Below are positions 6,509-13,240 of a stretch of 17,232 bases of DNA, piece after piece; position 1 is the first letter of the stretch, and the number at the start of each line of letters is the position of its first letter. Under the pieces are notes generated by a model that was not told where the DNA came from, did no database searches, and was given only the letters and a program-made list of their open reading frames with translations. The stretch spans positions 1 to 17,232 of the forward strand of contig CANQVQ010000028.1 of NCBI GenBank assembly GCA_947627335.1, written 5' to 3'. Origin of the DNA: an uncultured Clostridia bacterium. Lineage in GTDB: Bacteria > Bacillota > Clostridia > Oscillospirales > CAG-382. Position numbers and translations under genes: made by a program.

Positions 6509-6841
6509 ATGAATTGCAGACGAATCTTGCTGTTGCTGGCGATCCTGACCGCACTGGTGTGCTTTGCCGGTTGCGGCGACGACAGCGACGGGAATACTTC
6601 CGGCAGTGCCGAAAGCAACGGCGTGATCTCCGACGAAAGCGCGAGCCGTGGGGACAGCATGGTTTCGACGGACAGCGATATGGGTTCGTCGGATGAAAGC
6701 GGCGTCGGCTCCGACGGTTCGGGCGGCGTGCTGTCCGACGTCATGTCCGACGCGGGCGACGCGGTTTCCGACGTGGTATCCGACGTCGAGGACGGCGCGT
6801 CCGACCTGTTCGGGGACAGCACCTCCGAAGCGCAGGGCTGA
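6509..6841 (+). CDS. Small acidic Ser/Asp-rich lipoprotein, function unknown
   Basis: A 110-aa exported lipoprotein. The signal peptide has a basic start (MNCRR) and a hydrophobic core (residues 6-18), ending in a lipobox-like FAGC with Cys22 as the expected lipidation site. The mature part is very rich in Ser, Asp, Gly and Glu and almost lacks positive charge. Its C-terminal third repeats SDV/SDA units every three to seven residues (about 75-103: VLSDVMSD, AVSDVVSDV, GASDLFGD), which may form an amphipathic helix. The ATG follows AAAGGAGT with eight bases of spacing. It is monocistronic with its own terminator. I recognise no family; similar low-complexity lipoproteins occur in Clostridia without known function. 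Calcium or cation binding is conceivable from the charge, but it is only a guess. Confidence 0.75.
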   Translation: MNCRRILLLLAILTALVCFAGCGDDSDGNTSGSAESNGVISDESASRGDSMVSTDSDMGSSDESGVGSDGSGGVLSDVMSDAGDAVSDVVSDVEDGASDLFGDSTSEAQG

Positions 6842-6854
6842 CGGAAAAAGAAGG

Positions 6855-6890
6855 AAAGGCGTGTTCCGCGTCGGCGGCGCACGCCTTTTT
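6855..6890 (+). terminator. Intrinsic terminator of the lipoprotein gene
   Basis: AAAGGCGTG (6855-6863) pairs with CACGCCTTT (6880-6888); an inner CCGC/GCGG stem extends the hairpin. It ends in five T (6886-6890). It lies 13 bases after the lipoprotein stop codon. Confidence 0.85.
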
Positions 6891-6933
6891 GCCGTTCGGA
6901 AAGGATTTCATATGAAAAAATCGCGTTTCCCTA

Positions 6934-6962
6934 TTGACGCACGCCGAAAAAAAGTGTATAAT
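6934..6962 (+). promoter_or_regulatory. Strong sigma-A promoter of the surface-protein genes
   Basis: -35 TTGACG (6934-6939), a 17-base spacer, and a perfect -10 TATAAT (6957-6962). Transcription should begin near 6969. This start makes the ATG at 6977 an unlikely initiation codon, because the leader would be only about eight bases with no ribosome binding site. Confidence 0.9.
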
Positions 6963-7003
6963 CTAATCGAAAGAAAATGAAACAAAGAAGGAGCGGATTT
7001 TTC

Positions 7004-9034
7004 TTGCGTATGAAAAGAACACTGTGTCTCGTGCTGTTTGCGGTGCTGGCGGTCGCCTCGCTTTTGCAGGCGTTCCCGGCGCTTCCCGCTTCCGCGGAGG
7101 AGCCGCTTGTGAACATCGCTCGCGGCTGTTCCTACACGTCCTCCGAGCCGTACACGCTGGACCTGGACAAGAACCCCAATACATACCGCGATAAGAAGGG
7201 CAACGAACTGACCGACGGCGTCAAGGGACATTCCCTTTACGGTACGGAATGGTATGGCTATAACGGCGCCAACGCCTACACGGTCACGATCGACCTCGGC
7301 TCAGTCCGTTCCGGCATCTCCCGCCTTGCCGCCGAATTCTGCGACAACAACGGAGCTGCCGTTTACCTGCCCGTGAATCCGAAATTTGCCGGTTCGACGG
7401 ACGGGGAAACCTTCACGGACATCGGCGAACCGTGGGACGCGATGGCGGTGAAGGGTGCGGAAAAGACCGCGTACCATACCTACTATCTCGACCTCGACCA
7501 ACCGGTTTCCTACCGCTATATCCGGCTGACCTTCGACAAGGGCGGATTCTTCGTGTTCCTCTCCGAAGTCGAGGTGTTCACCGGCTACGTTTCCGATCTG
7601 ATCTTCCGGGAAGGCGACGCCTACCGGGATACGACGGACAACACGGTTCGCGGTCTGCGCGCCGACACGACGGTCGAGGACTTCCTCTCCGGGCTCAACA
7701 CCACCTCCGGCGTCACCCTGCGTGACGCGAGCGGAAACGCCAAGACGACCGGTCTTGTCGCGACAGGCGACGTGCTGGAAAAGACGCAGGCGAGCGGAAA
7801 TCCGCTGCAATCGACCGTCATCATCCTCGGCGACGTCAGCGGAGACGGGAAATTGAACGCTACGGACTATATGCAGCTCAAGCGGCACGTCCTGGGGACC
7901 TATTCGATCTCGGAGACAAACCGCAAGGCGGCGGACATTTCCGCGTCGGACGGGATCAACTCGACGGACTATCTGCTGCTCAAACGGCACGTCCTTGGCA
8001 CATACAATATCTACGGCAATTCGCAGAGCGCGACGGACGAAGGCGGACGCGGAGACGTGACGGACGAATACCGCGATATGGACACGTCCGACAACATCGA
8101 GACCCTCACGAGCCATGCCATGACGCTCACCCGCACGGCGGAAACCACCTACAGCGTGACCTGCAAGACGTACGACGGGACGCTGCTGCTGACCTTCTAC
8201 CGCACCGGCTGGGGCACCTATAACCTCGGCAAGTGGCAATTGACCGACGGCGACGGTTCGCATACGTTCATCGCCGGGGCGACCGACTGGGAGTACGTTT
8301 ACCGCGTTGCGCCGTCGGCGAGCGCCGGTTGGGTCTGGTCCGGCGGCAACCACGCCAACGAGAAACTGCGTTCCCTGCATTTCTATGACGGAAAGACCGA
8401 TCAGGAACTCTCCCTCTCCGTCGGGCAGTCGGCTGCGATCGAGAACCTGAAGATCGTCGAGGAGACCACGCTGTATTGGGATCCTGCCGGTTCGGACGGG
8501 AAGTACGAGTACGCCGAGAGCAACCGTTACTGCGACGCGGTCCGTACCTACACGATCGTCGGTCCGCAGATCCGTCTCGCCGTGGATTACGATTACTGCT
8601 ACGGCATGGACGCTTACTACGACACTTCCTACACCTGTATGTTCCCGATCGAAAAGCTCTACGGTCTCTACTGCGCCTTCCTTGACGGCGAGGAGAACCT
8701 CCTTTCCGTCGTCGAAACGCTCAAGAAGGGCGACCCGACCTACAACGGGAAGCAATACGACGGCAACGCGTCGGAACGCTGCGTCGTCTGGGGCTACGAC
8801 GGACGGGAAAAGTACAAGTTCGACGTTCGCGTCCTGACGCCGGAAACCAGCTGCAACAACTTCGACAACAAGATGAAGGTCTCCTTCTGGGATATGAACA
8901 CGACCACCAATAAGATCTACTTCTCCAAGTTCCCGGCAGGAAACTACAACGCCGGGAGCGCGGGAAGCGCGAAGCAAAAGGTTTCCGCCGGAAGCAAGAT
9001 CCACACGGAATGCCAGTGGACGTTCTACGAATAA
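7004..9034 (+). CDS. Secreted protein: discoidin-like domain, dockerin-like repeats, unknown C-terminal domain
   Basis: About 676 aa. A signal peptide (about 1-31, core LCLVLFAVLAVASLL, end PASAEE) is followed by an F5/8 type C (discoidin-like) beta-sandwich at about 36-195, often carbohydrate-binding. A small module at about 198-262 (RGLRADTTVEDFLSGL) often precedes dockerin repeats in Ruminococcaceae proteins. The dockerin type I pair follows at about 274-336: the first loop DVSGDGKLNATD is canonical, while the second, DISASDGINSTD, lacks the usual Asp-Gly at loop positions 5-6. Both end in LKRHVLGTY. The remaining ~310 residues, rich in Tyr, Trp and Thr, I do not recognise. I place the start at TTG 7004, ten bases after AAGGAG; ATG 7010 is the alternative. 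It heads a three-gene surface set. No catalytic residues were identified. Confidence 0.85.
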   Translation: MRMKRTLCLVLFAVLAVASLLQAFPALPASAEEPLVNIARGCSYTSSEPYTLDLDKNPNTYRDKKGNELTDGVKGHSLYGTEWYGYNGANAYTVTIDLGSVRSGISRLAAEFCDNNGAAVYLPVNPKFAGSTDGETFTDIGEPWDAMAVKGAEKTAYHTYYLDLDQPVSYRYIRLTFDKGGFFVFLSEVEVFTGYVSDLIFREGDAYRDTTDNTVRGLRADTTVEDFLSGLNTTSGVTLRDASGNAKTTGLVATGDVLEKTQASGNPLQSTVIILGDVSGDGKLNATDYMQLKRHVLGTYSISETNRKAADISASDGINSTDYLLLKRHVLGTYNIYGNSQSATDEGGRGDVTDEYRDMDTSDNIETLTSHAMTLTRTAETTYSVTCKTYDGTLLLTFYRTGWGTYNLGKWQLTDGDGSHTFIAGATDWEYVYRVAPSASAGWVWSGGNHANEKLRSLHFYDGKTDQELSLSVGQSAAIENLKIVEETTLYWDPAGSDGKYEYAESNRYCDAVRTYTIVGPQIRLAVDYDYCYGMDAYYDTSYTCMFPIEKLYGLYCAFLDGEENLLSVVETLKKGDPTYNGKQYDGNASERCVVWGYDGREKYKFDVRVLTPETSCNNFDNKMKVSFWDMNTTTNKIYFSKFPAGNYNAGSAGSAKQKVSAGSKIHTECQWTFYE

Positions 9035-9065
9035 ACGCGGAACCGTTCCACGGAAAGGACTTTCC

Positions 9066-9347
9066 TTGCAAAAGAACTATTTTCGACCGCTCCCGCTTGC
9101 GGCGGGGATCCTGCTTGCGGTAACGGCGGCGCTCAACTGCGTCGGCGGATTCTTGCTCCCGCCGCAATTCTCGAGCGGAACGTCCCGCGTGCCGACGCTC
9201 GCGTTTCTCGTGGGCGGGATCCTGCTCGTCGGCGTGAGCGGCATCATGGCGGTATTCGGTCCGAAGCCGAAGAAATGGATGGTTTTGGAGTCCGTTCTCG
9301 CCTTCGCGAACGCCGCGATGCTGGTCTATAACCTTTTCCTGCTTTGA
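9066..9347 (+). CDS. Small membrane protein, function unknown
   Basis: A 93-aa hydrophobic protein with three likely membrane helices at about 9-31, 44-64 and 72-92. A short polar loop (SSGTSR, about 37-42) lies between the first two and a basic loop (GPKPKKW, 65-71) before the third. The start is TTG at 9066, six bases after AAAGGA; no ATG is available before the first helix. The Shine-Dalgarno lies inside a near-palindrome (GGAAAG-GA-CTTTCC, 9052-9065). It follows the dockerin protein gene by 31 bases and precedes the Ser-rich surface protein gene by 35 bases, with no terminator or promoter seen between them, so the three are probably one transcript. I recognise no family. It could help with export or anchoring of its neighbours, but nothing in the sequence shows this. 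Confidence 0.7.
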   Translation: MQKNYFRPLPLAAGILLAVTAALNCVGGFLLPPQFSSGTSRVPTLAFLVGGILLVGVSGIMAVFGPKPKKWMVLESVLAFANAAMLVYNLFLL

Positions 9348-9382
9348 AAAAACAGAATACAGATTTTTGGGAGGAACTGCTT

Positions 9383-10255
9383 ATGAAAAAAATTCTGACT
9401 GTTATCCTCGCGTGCGTGCTGGCGCTTTCGGCGTTCAGCCTGTTGGCTGTCTCTGCGGAGACGGGGGATCCGATTTACGTTTTCAACGTAAAGGGCGTCA
9501 ACGGGATGATCGGCGGCGAGGACTGCGTGCTCTTTACGACGCAGGACGCTTACAACAGCGGCAACCCCAACTGGGCCGTCACGGTCCTGCTTGAGGTCAA
9601 GGACGACGGCTCGCTGGTCGTCAAGGAGAAGGCGATCGCCGGGCAGGGCACGGTCCCTGCCGGCGTGAAGGTCGGCGACGGTGTGGTCGCGCTGGTCGTA
9701 CATTCCGCCGCTTCCAAGGTGGAGGATAAAGACAAATGGGCCAACGTCGAAGCCAAGCTCGCCGCGCAGGAAGCGGACGTCGGCATGACCGTCGTGCTCG
9801 ATGGCATCGACCTCGAAAACGCGTCCGGCGAAGGCACGGCGACGCTCTATCCGGCGGGAGCCGGCGGTGCGGGCGGCACGTCCTCAGCGGATTCATCCGC
9901 AGCTTCGTCTGAAACTTCGTCCGCAGCTTCGTCTGAAGTTTCGTCTGCCGCTTCGTCCGAAGTCTCTTCCGAAGCGTCGTCCGCAGCTTCTACGTCGTCG
10001 GAGACCTCCTCCGCCGTTTCCGAAACCTCTTCCGAGGCGTCCTCGGCGGTTTCGTCCGAAGCGTCGTCCGCCGCGTCGAGCGATGCGGCTTCCTCTGCGG
10101 CGTCCTCCGCGACGCAGTCGTCTCTTGCAGCGTCGTCTGAAACCTCGGAAGCCTCCGACGGTCTTTCGGGCGGTGTGATCGCGATCATCGTGATCGCGGT
10201 CGTGGTCATCGTCGCCGCGGTCGTCGCCATCGTGGTCGTGAAGCGCAAGAAGTAA
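9383..10255 (+). CDS. Membrane-anchored surface protein with Ser/Ala-rich stalk
   Basis: A 290-aa exported protein. The signal peptide covers about residues 1-25 (MKKILTVILACVLALSAFSL, ending AVSAE). A folded domain of about 130 residues follows (27-157). Then comes a low-complexity stalk of about 95 residues (166-259) made almost only of Ser, Ala, Glu, Thr and Val, in repeats such as SSAASSE and SSETSSA. Last is a C-terminal hydrophobic helix (264-286) with KRKK. That layout projects the N-terminal domain from the membrane, as in other clostridial stalk proteins; there is no LPXTG motif. ATG 9383 follows GGGAGG by eight bases. The head domain (YVFNVKGVNGMIGGEDCVLF) is not one I can name. The stop codon lies only 11 bases before the TPP riboswitch, with no terminator between. 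Confidence 0.85.
   Translation: MKKILTVILACVLALSAFSLLAVSAETGDPIYVFNVKGVNGMIGGEDCVLFTTQDAYNSGNPNWAVTVLLEVKDDGSLVVKEKAIAGQGTVPAGVKVGDGVVALVVHSAASKVEDKDKWANVEAKLAAQEADVGMTVVLDGIDLENASGEGTATLYPAGAGGAGGTSSADSSAASSETSSAASSEVSSAASSEVSSEASSAASTSSETSSAVSETSSEASSAVSSEASSAASSDAASSAASSATQSSLAASSETSEASDGLSGGVIAIIVIAVVVIVAAVVAIVVVKRKK
9884..10162. repeat. Low-complexity Ser/Ala-coding repeat region
   Basis: Imperfect, short-period repeats built from TCGTCTGAA, GCTTCGTCC and GCGTCGTCC-like triplet blocks. They code for the stalk of the surface protein. Unit boundaries are irregular, unlike a minisatellite, but the region is prone to slippage and assembly error. Confidence 0.75.
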
Positions 10256-10266
10256 TACCGAATATA

Positions 10267-10352
10267 CGCCGGGGAGCTTGCAGACAGGCTGAGAGGAAGG
10301 TACGCCCTTCGACCCGTGACCTGATTTGGATAATGCCAACGTAGGGAACTTT
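10267..10352 (+). promoter_or_regulatory. TPP riboswitch (THI-box) aptamer
   Basis: The conserved THI-box elements appear in order: GGGGAGC (10271-10277), GCTGAGAGG (10288-10296), GACCC (10311-10315), ACCTGAT (10319-10325), GGATAATGCC (10328-10337) and AACGTAGGGAA (10338-10348). A short GAAGG/CCTTC hairpin (10296-10310) fills the variable insert. It binds thiamine pyrophosphate and turns the downstream operon off through the terminator at 10371-10408. The outer P1 helix is not obvious: bases before GGGG do not pair well with those after GGGAA. It begins about 11 bases after the preceding stop codon. Confidence 0.95.
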
Positions 10353-10370
10353 CAGCGATTGCGTGCATCA

Positions 10371-10408
10371 GCGGGAAGCTGCCGGAAACGGGTGGCTTCC
10401 CGCTTTTT
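10371..10408 (+). terminator. Riboswitch-controlled intrinsic terminator of the thi operon
   Basis: GCGGGAAGC (10371-10379) pairs with GCTTCCCGC (10395-10403), with an inner CCG/CGG, followed by five T (10404-10408). It lies 18 bases after the aptamer and 20 bases before thiS, so it is the expression platform. The CTTTC just after the aptamer (10349-10353) can pair with GGAAG in the 5' arm and may serve as the antiterminator strand in the ligand-free state. Confidence 0.9.
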
Positions 10409-10427
10409 GAAAGGACGTGGTTTTTCA

Positions 10428-10622
10428 TTGGTAGTCGTCAACGGAAACGCCGAACAGGCGGTTGGAAAAACGGTCGCGGACTATCTGCGCGAGACCGGGA
10501 CCGACCCGCAGCGGGTCGCCGTCGAGCGGAACGGGGAGATCCTTCCGCGTGCGAAGTACGCCGTGACCCGTTTGGAGGACGGCGACGTCGTGGAGATCGT
10601 CCGCTTCGTCGGCGGGGGCTGA
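10428..10622 (+). CDS. thiS: Sulfur carrier protein ThiS
   Basis: A 64-aa ubiquitin-like protein that, as a C-terminal thiocarboxylate, delivers sulfur for the thiazole ring of thiamine. It begins VVVNG as typical ThiS does, has DYLRETG in the first half, VAVERNGEILPR in the middle and GDVVEIVRFVGGG at the end; the terminal Gly-Gly is the site of activation. The start is TTG at 10428, about 12 bases after AAAGGA; the open frame extends upstream through the riboswitch, but that part is not coding. It is the first gene of the thi operon, 25 bases before thiG. Its activating enzyme ThiF is not encoded in this window. Confidence 0.93.
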   Translation: MVVVNGNAEQAVGKTVADYLRETGTDPQRVAVERNGEILPRAKYAVTRLEDGDVVEIVRFVGGG

Positions 10623-10647
10623 AAAAAGCCGGAAAGGATACGAATCT

Positions 10648-11415
10648 ATGCAAGATACATGGACATTGGGCGGACGGACCTTCACTTCCCGCTTCATTCT
10701 CGGCTCGGGGAAGTATTCGCTCAAGCTGATCGAAGCGGCGGTGCGGGACGCGGGTGCGGAGATGATCACCCTCGCCGTTCGCCGGACCAACACGAAGGAG
10801 AGCGAGAATATCCTCGACTATATCCCGCAAAACGTCACGCTTCTGCCGAACACGTCCGGCGCAAGGACCGCCGAGGAAGCGGTCCGCATCGCACGGCTTG
10901 CGCGGGAGCTTGGCTGCGGGGATTTCGTCAAGGTGGAGATCATGCGGGACAGCAAGTACCTCCTGCCGGACAACGCGGAAACGGTCAGGGCGACGTCGAT
11001 GCTCGCGGACGAGGGGTTCGTCGTCCTGCCGTATATGTACCCCGACCTGTACGCTGCCCGCGATCTCGTAAAAGCGGGTGCGGCGGCGGTCATGCCGCTC
11101 GCGTCGCCGATCGGCTCGAATCGGGGGCTTGCCGCGAAGGATTTCCTGCAGATCCTGTTGGACGAGATCGAACTGCCGATCATCGTGGACGCAGGGATCG
11201 GTCGCCCCTCGCAGGCGTGCGAGGCGATGGAGATGGGCGCTTCCGCCGTCATGGTGAACACGGCGCTCGCGACGGCGGGCGACCTGCCGCTGATGGCGAA
11301 CGCGTTCCGTCAGGCGGTGGAGGCGGGGCGGAACGCCTACCGTTCCGGGCTTGGACGGGTGCTGACACGCGGTGCGTCCGCGTCCGACCCGTTGACCGGG
11401 TTCCTGCGGGATTGA
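10648..11415 (+). CDS. thiG: Thiazole synthase ThiG
   Basis: A 255-aa (beta/alpha)8-barrel enzyme that builds thiazole phosphate from deoxyxylulose phosphate, dehydroglycine and ThiS thiocarboxylate. Seen: FTSRFILGSGKY (12-23), the Schiff-base lysine Lys95 in GDFVKVE, the phosphate-binding region VMPLASPIGSNRG (about 148-160), and IIVDAGIGRPSQA (about 178-190). The length is that of the family. ATG 10648 follows GGAAAGGAT. It lies between thiS and thiH, the classic order. ThiH, not ThiO, supplies dehydroglycine in this operon. Assignment is certain from the motifs. Confidence 0.97.
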   Translation: MQDTWTLGGRTFTSRFILGSGKYSLKLIEAAVRDAGAEMITLAVRRTNTKESENILDYIPQNVTLLPNTSGARTAEEAVRIARLARELGCGDFVKVEIMRDSKYLLPDNAETVRATSMLADEGFVVLPYMYPDLYAARDLVKAGAAAVMPLASPIGSNRGLAAKDFLQILLDEIELPIIVDAGIGRPSQACEAMEMGASAVMVNTALATAGDLPLMANAFRQAVEAGRNAYRSGLGRVLTRGASASDPLTGFLRD

Positions 11416-11430
11416 ACGGGGGCGAGGAGT

Positions 11431-12642
11431 TTGGAAGAGAACCGTTTCTTTGTGGACGCCGACACGCTCTCCCCGGAGGCGCTTGCGCGCAAGCATAAGC
11501 TGGAAAACGATCCGTCCTGCCGGACCGACCCGACGCAGTACCTTCCGGGCATGGAAGTCCTGGAATCGGACGTCCGCGAACGGGTGCTTTCGCAGGTCGC
11601 GTCGTACGATCCCGCCCGTTACACCGCGACCGACGTCCGTGCGGCGCTCGAACGGCGTACCTGCACGGTCGAGGACCTCAAAGCCCTGCTTTCCCCGGCT
11701 GCCGAGCCGTTTCTGGAGAAGCTGGCGTGCCGCGCAAAGGCGGAGACCGAAAAGCACTTCGGCAACACGGTCTACCTGTTCACCCCGCTGTACCTGTCGA
11801 ATTACTGCGAAAACTACTGCGTCTACTGCGGATTCAACTGCTACAACCGGATCCGTCGCGGCAAGCTGACCGCCGAACAGACCGAACACGAGATGCAGGT
11901 CATCGCGTCGTCCGGCATGGAGGAGATCCTGCTTTTGACCGGCGAAAGCCGCAGCCAAAGCGACCTGACCTATATCGGCGACGCCTGCAGGCTCGCCCGG
12001 AAGTATTTCCGCACGGTCGGGCTGGAGGTCTACCCGGTCAACACGGACGAGTACCGTTACCTGCACGAATGCGGGGCGGATTTCGTGACGGTCTTTCAGG
12101 AGACGTACGACCTGTGCGCGTACGAAAAACTGCACCTGCTCGGGCATAAGCGGGTGTTCCCGTATCGGTTCGACGCGCAGGAACGCGCCCTGCGCGGCGG
12201 TATGCGCGGCGTGGCGTTTTCGGCGCTGCACGCCTACTATCTGCAGCGCAAATACCCGCAGGCGGAAATTTCGCTGTCCTGTCCGCGCTTGCGCCCGATC
12301 CTGAACAACCAGACCATTCGCCCCATGGACGTCGGAGAAAAACAGCTCTGCCAGATCCTCTGCGCCTACCGTCTGTTCCTGCCGTTCGCGGGCATCACGG
12401 TGTCCTCCCGCGAAAGCGCCCGTTTCCGCGACGGCATCGTCCGCATCGCGGCGACGAAGGTGTCCGCCGGGGTATCGACCGGCATCGGCGACCACGAAAG
12501 CAAGTACGCCGGCGAGTCGGCGGAAAATCGGACGGGGGACGAGCAGTTCGAGATCGACGACGCCCGCAGTCTGAACCGAATGTACCGGGACCTGTCGGAC
12601 GGCGGATTGCAGCCGGTCCTGAACGATTCGCTGTATGTCTGA
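11431..12642 (+). CDS. thiH: 2-iminoacetate synthase ThiH (radical SAM)
   Basis: A 403-aa radical-SAM tyrosine lyase that cleaves tyrosine to dehydroglycine (2-iminoacetate) and p-cresol for thiazole formation. The 4Fe-4S motif CENYCVYC (Cys126, Cys130, Cys133) has CX3CX2C spacing. It is followed by GFNCYNRIRRGKLT, EEILLLTGES and GLEVYPVNTDEY, as in ThiH. The first ~35 residues are a little longer than in E. coli ThiH. The start is TTG 11431, the first possible codon after an in-frame stop; a purine-rich GGGGGCGAGGAG precedes it with unusually short spacing. The oxygen-sensitive enzyme fits an anaerobe. The end overlaps tenI by eight bases. Confidence 0.96.
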   Translation: MEENRFFVDADTLSPEALARKHKLENDPSCRTDPTQYLPGMEVLESDVRERVLSQVASYDPARYTATDVRAALERRTCTVEDLKALLSPAAEPFLEKLACRAKAETEKHFGNTVYLFTPLYLSNYCENYCVYCGFNCYNRIRRGKLTAEQTEHEMQVIASSGMEEILLLTGESRSQSDLTYIGDACRLARKYFRTVGLEVYPVNTDEYRYLHECGADFVTVFQETYDLCAYEKLHLLGHKRVFPYRFDAQERALRGGMRGVAFSALHAYYLQRKYPQAEISLSCPRLRPILNNQTIRPMDVGEKQLCQILCAYRLFLPFAGITVSSRESARFRDGIVRIAATKVSAGVSTGIGDHESKYAGESAENRTGDEQFEIDDARSLNRMYRDLSDGGLQPVLNDSLYV

Positions 12643-13240
12643 GCTGCTTTGCGTCACCGACCGTTCGCTTTGCGCCGACCGATTCGACGAACGGGTGCGG
12701 AAAATTGCCGAAGCGGGGGTGAAGGCGGTCATTCTGCGGGAGAAAGACCTGCCCGAAGCCGCATATGCGGCGCTTGCGCGGGAGATCCTCGCCGTCTGCG
12801 CCGAAAGCGGGACGATGTGCGTCCTGCATACGCATTTCCGCGTTGCGGCGGCGCTCGGCTGCGGGGCGGTGCATCTGCCGCTGTCGGTCCTGCGGCGAAT
12901 GACCGAAACGGAACGCTCGTCGTTCGACGTTCTCGGCGCTTCCTGCCATTCGGCGGAGGACGTGCGGGAAGCGGAAGCGCTCGGCTGTACCTACCTCGTC
13001 GCGGGGCATATTTTCGCGACCGACTGCAAGCGCGGGATCCCGCCGCGTGGAACGGACTTCCTGCGGGCGGTGTGCGACGCGTCGTCCTTGCCGGTCTACG
13101 CGATCGGCGGGGTGACGCCCGAAAATTTCCCGTCCGTCCTCGCCTGCGGCGCGGCGGGCGCGTGCGTCATGAGCGGGTTGATGCGCTGCGGGGATCCGTG
13201 CGCGTATGTCCGCGCCTTTACGGGGGAGGGGAAACCTTGA
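12635..13240 (+). CDS. tenI: TenI-like thiazole tautomerase (ThiE/TenI superfamily)
   Basis: A 201-aa TIM-barrel protein related to ThiE but closer to Bacillus TenI, which tautomerises the thiazole carboxylate phosphate. The diagnostic stretch is GHIFATDCKRG (124-134), matching GHVFETDCKKG of TenI. His125 is the position of the TenI catalytic histidine. LREKDL (34-39), HTHFRVAAALG (65-75) and YAIGGVTPENF (155-165) also fit. The ThiE pyrimidine-site pattern with LFPSPTK is absent, so it is unlikely to be a second thiamine phosphate synthase. ATG 12635 overlaps the end of thiH; its own TGA overlaps the TTG of thiE. The position right after thiH supports the tautomerase role. Confidence 0.85.
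   Translation: MSELLCVTDRSLCADRFDERVRKIAEAGVKAVILREKDLPEAAYAALAREILAVCAESGTMCVLHTHFRVAAALGCGAVHLPLSVLRRMTETERSSFDVLGASCHSAEDVREAEALGCTYLVAGHIFATDCKRGIPPRGTDFLRAVCDASSLPVYAIGGVTPENFPSVLACGAAGACVMSGLMRCGDPCAYVRAFTGEGKP

Noticed and set aside
6912..6980. A 22-codon reading frame starting with MKKSRF, with AAGGA six bases before it.
   Set aside because: It spans the strong promoter at 6934-6962 and lies after the lipoprotein terminator, so no transcript should cover its start.
6977..7003. ATG at 6977 as start of the dockerin-like protein.
   Set aside because: It lies about eight bases after the expected transcription start and has no ribosome binding site; AAGGAG at 6988-6993 points to TTG 7004 or ATG 7010.
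7826..8011. Dockerin repeats as proof of a cellulosome.
   Set aside because: No cohesin or scaffoldin is in the window, the pair is internal and one loop is degenerate; many Clostridia carry such repeats without cellulosomes.
9884..10162. Repeats considered as a CRISPR array or minisatellite.
   Set aside because: There are no constant repeats with unique spacers; the pattern follows codons for Ser, Ala and Glu in an exported protein.
10438..12732. Very long open frame antisense to thiS, thiG and thiH.
   Set aside because: GC-rich coding DNA leaves antisense frames open; the composition is Arg-rich without domains, while the plus strand encodes well-known enzymes.
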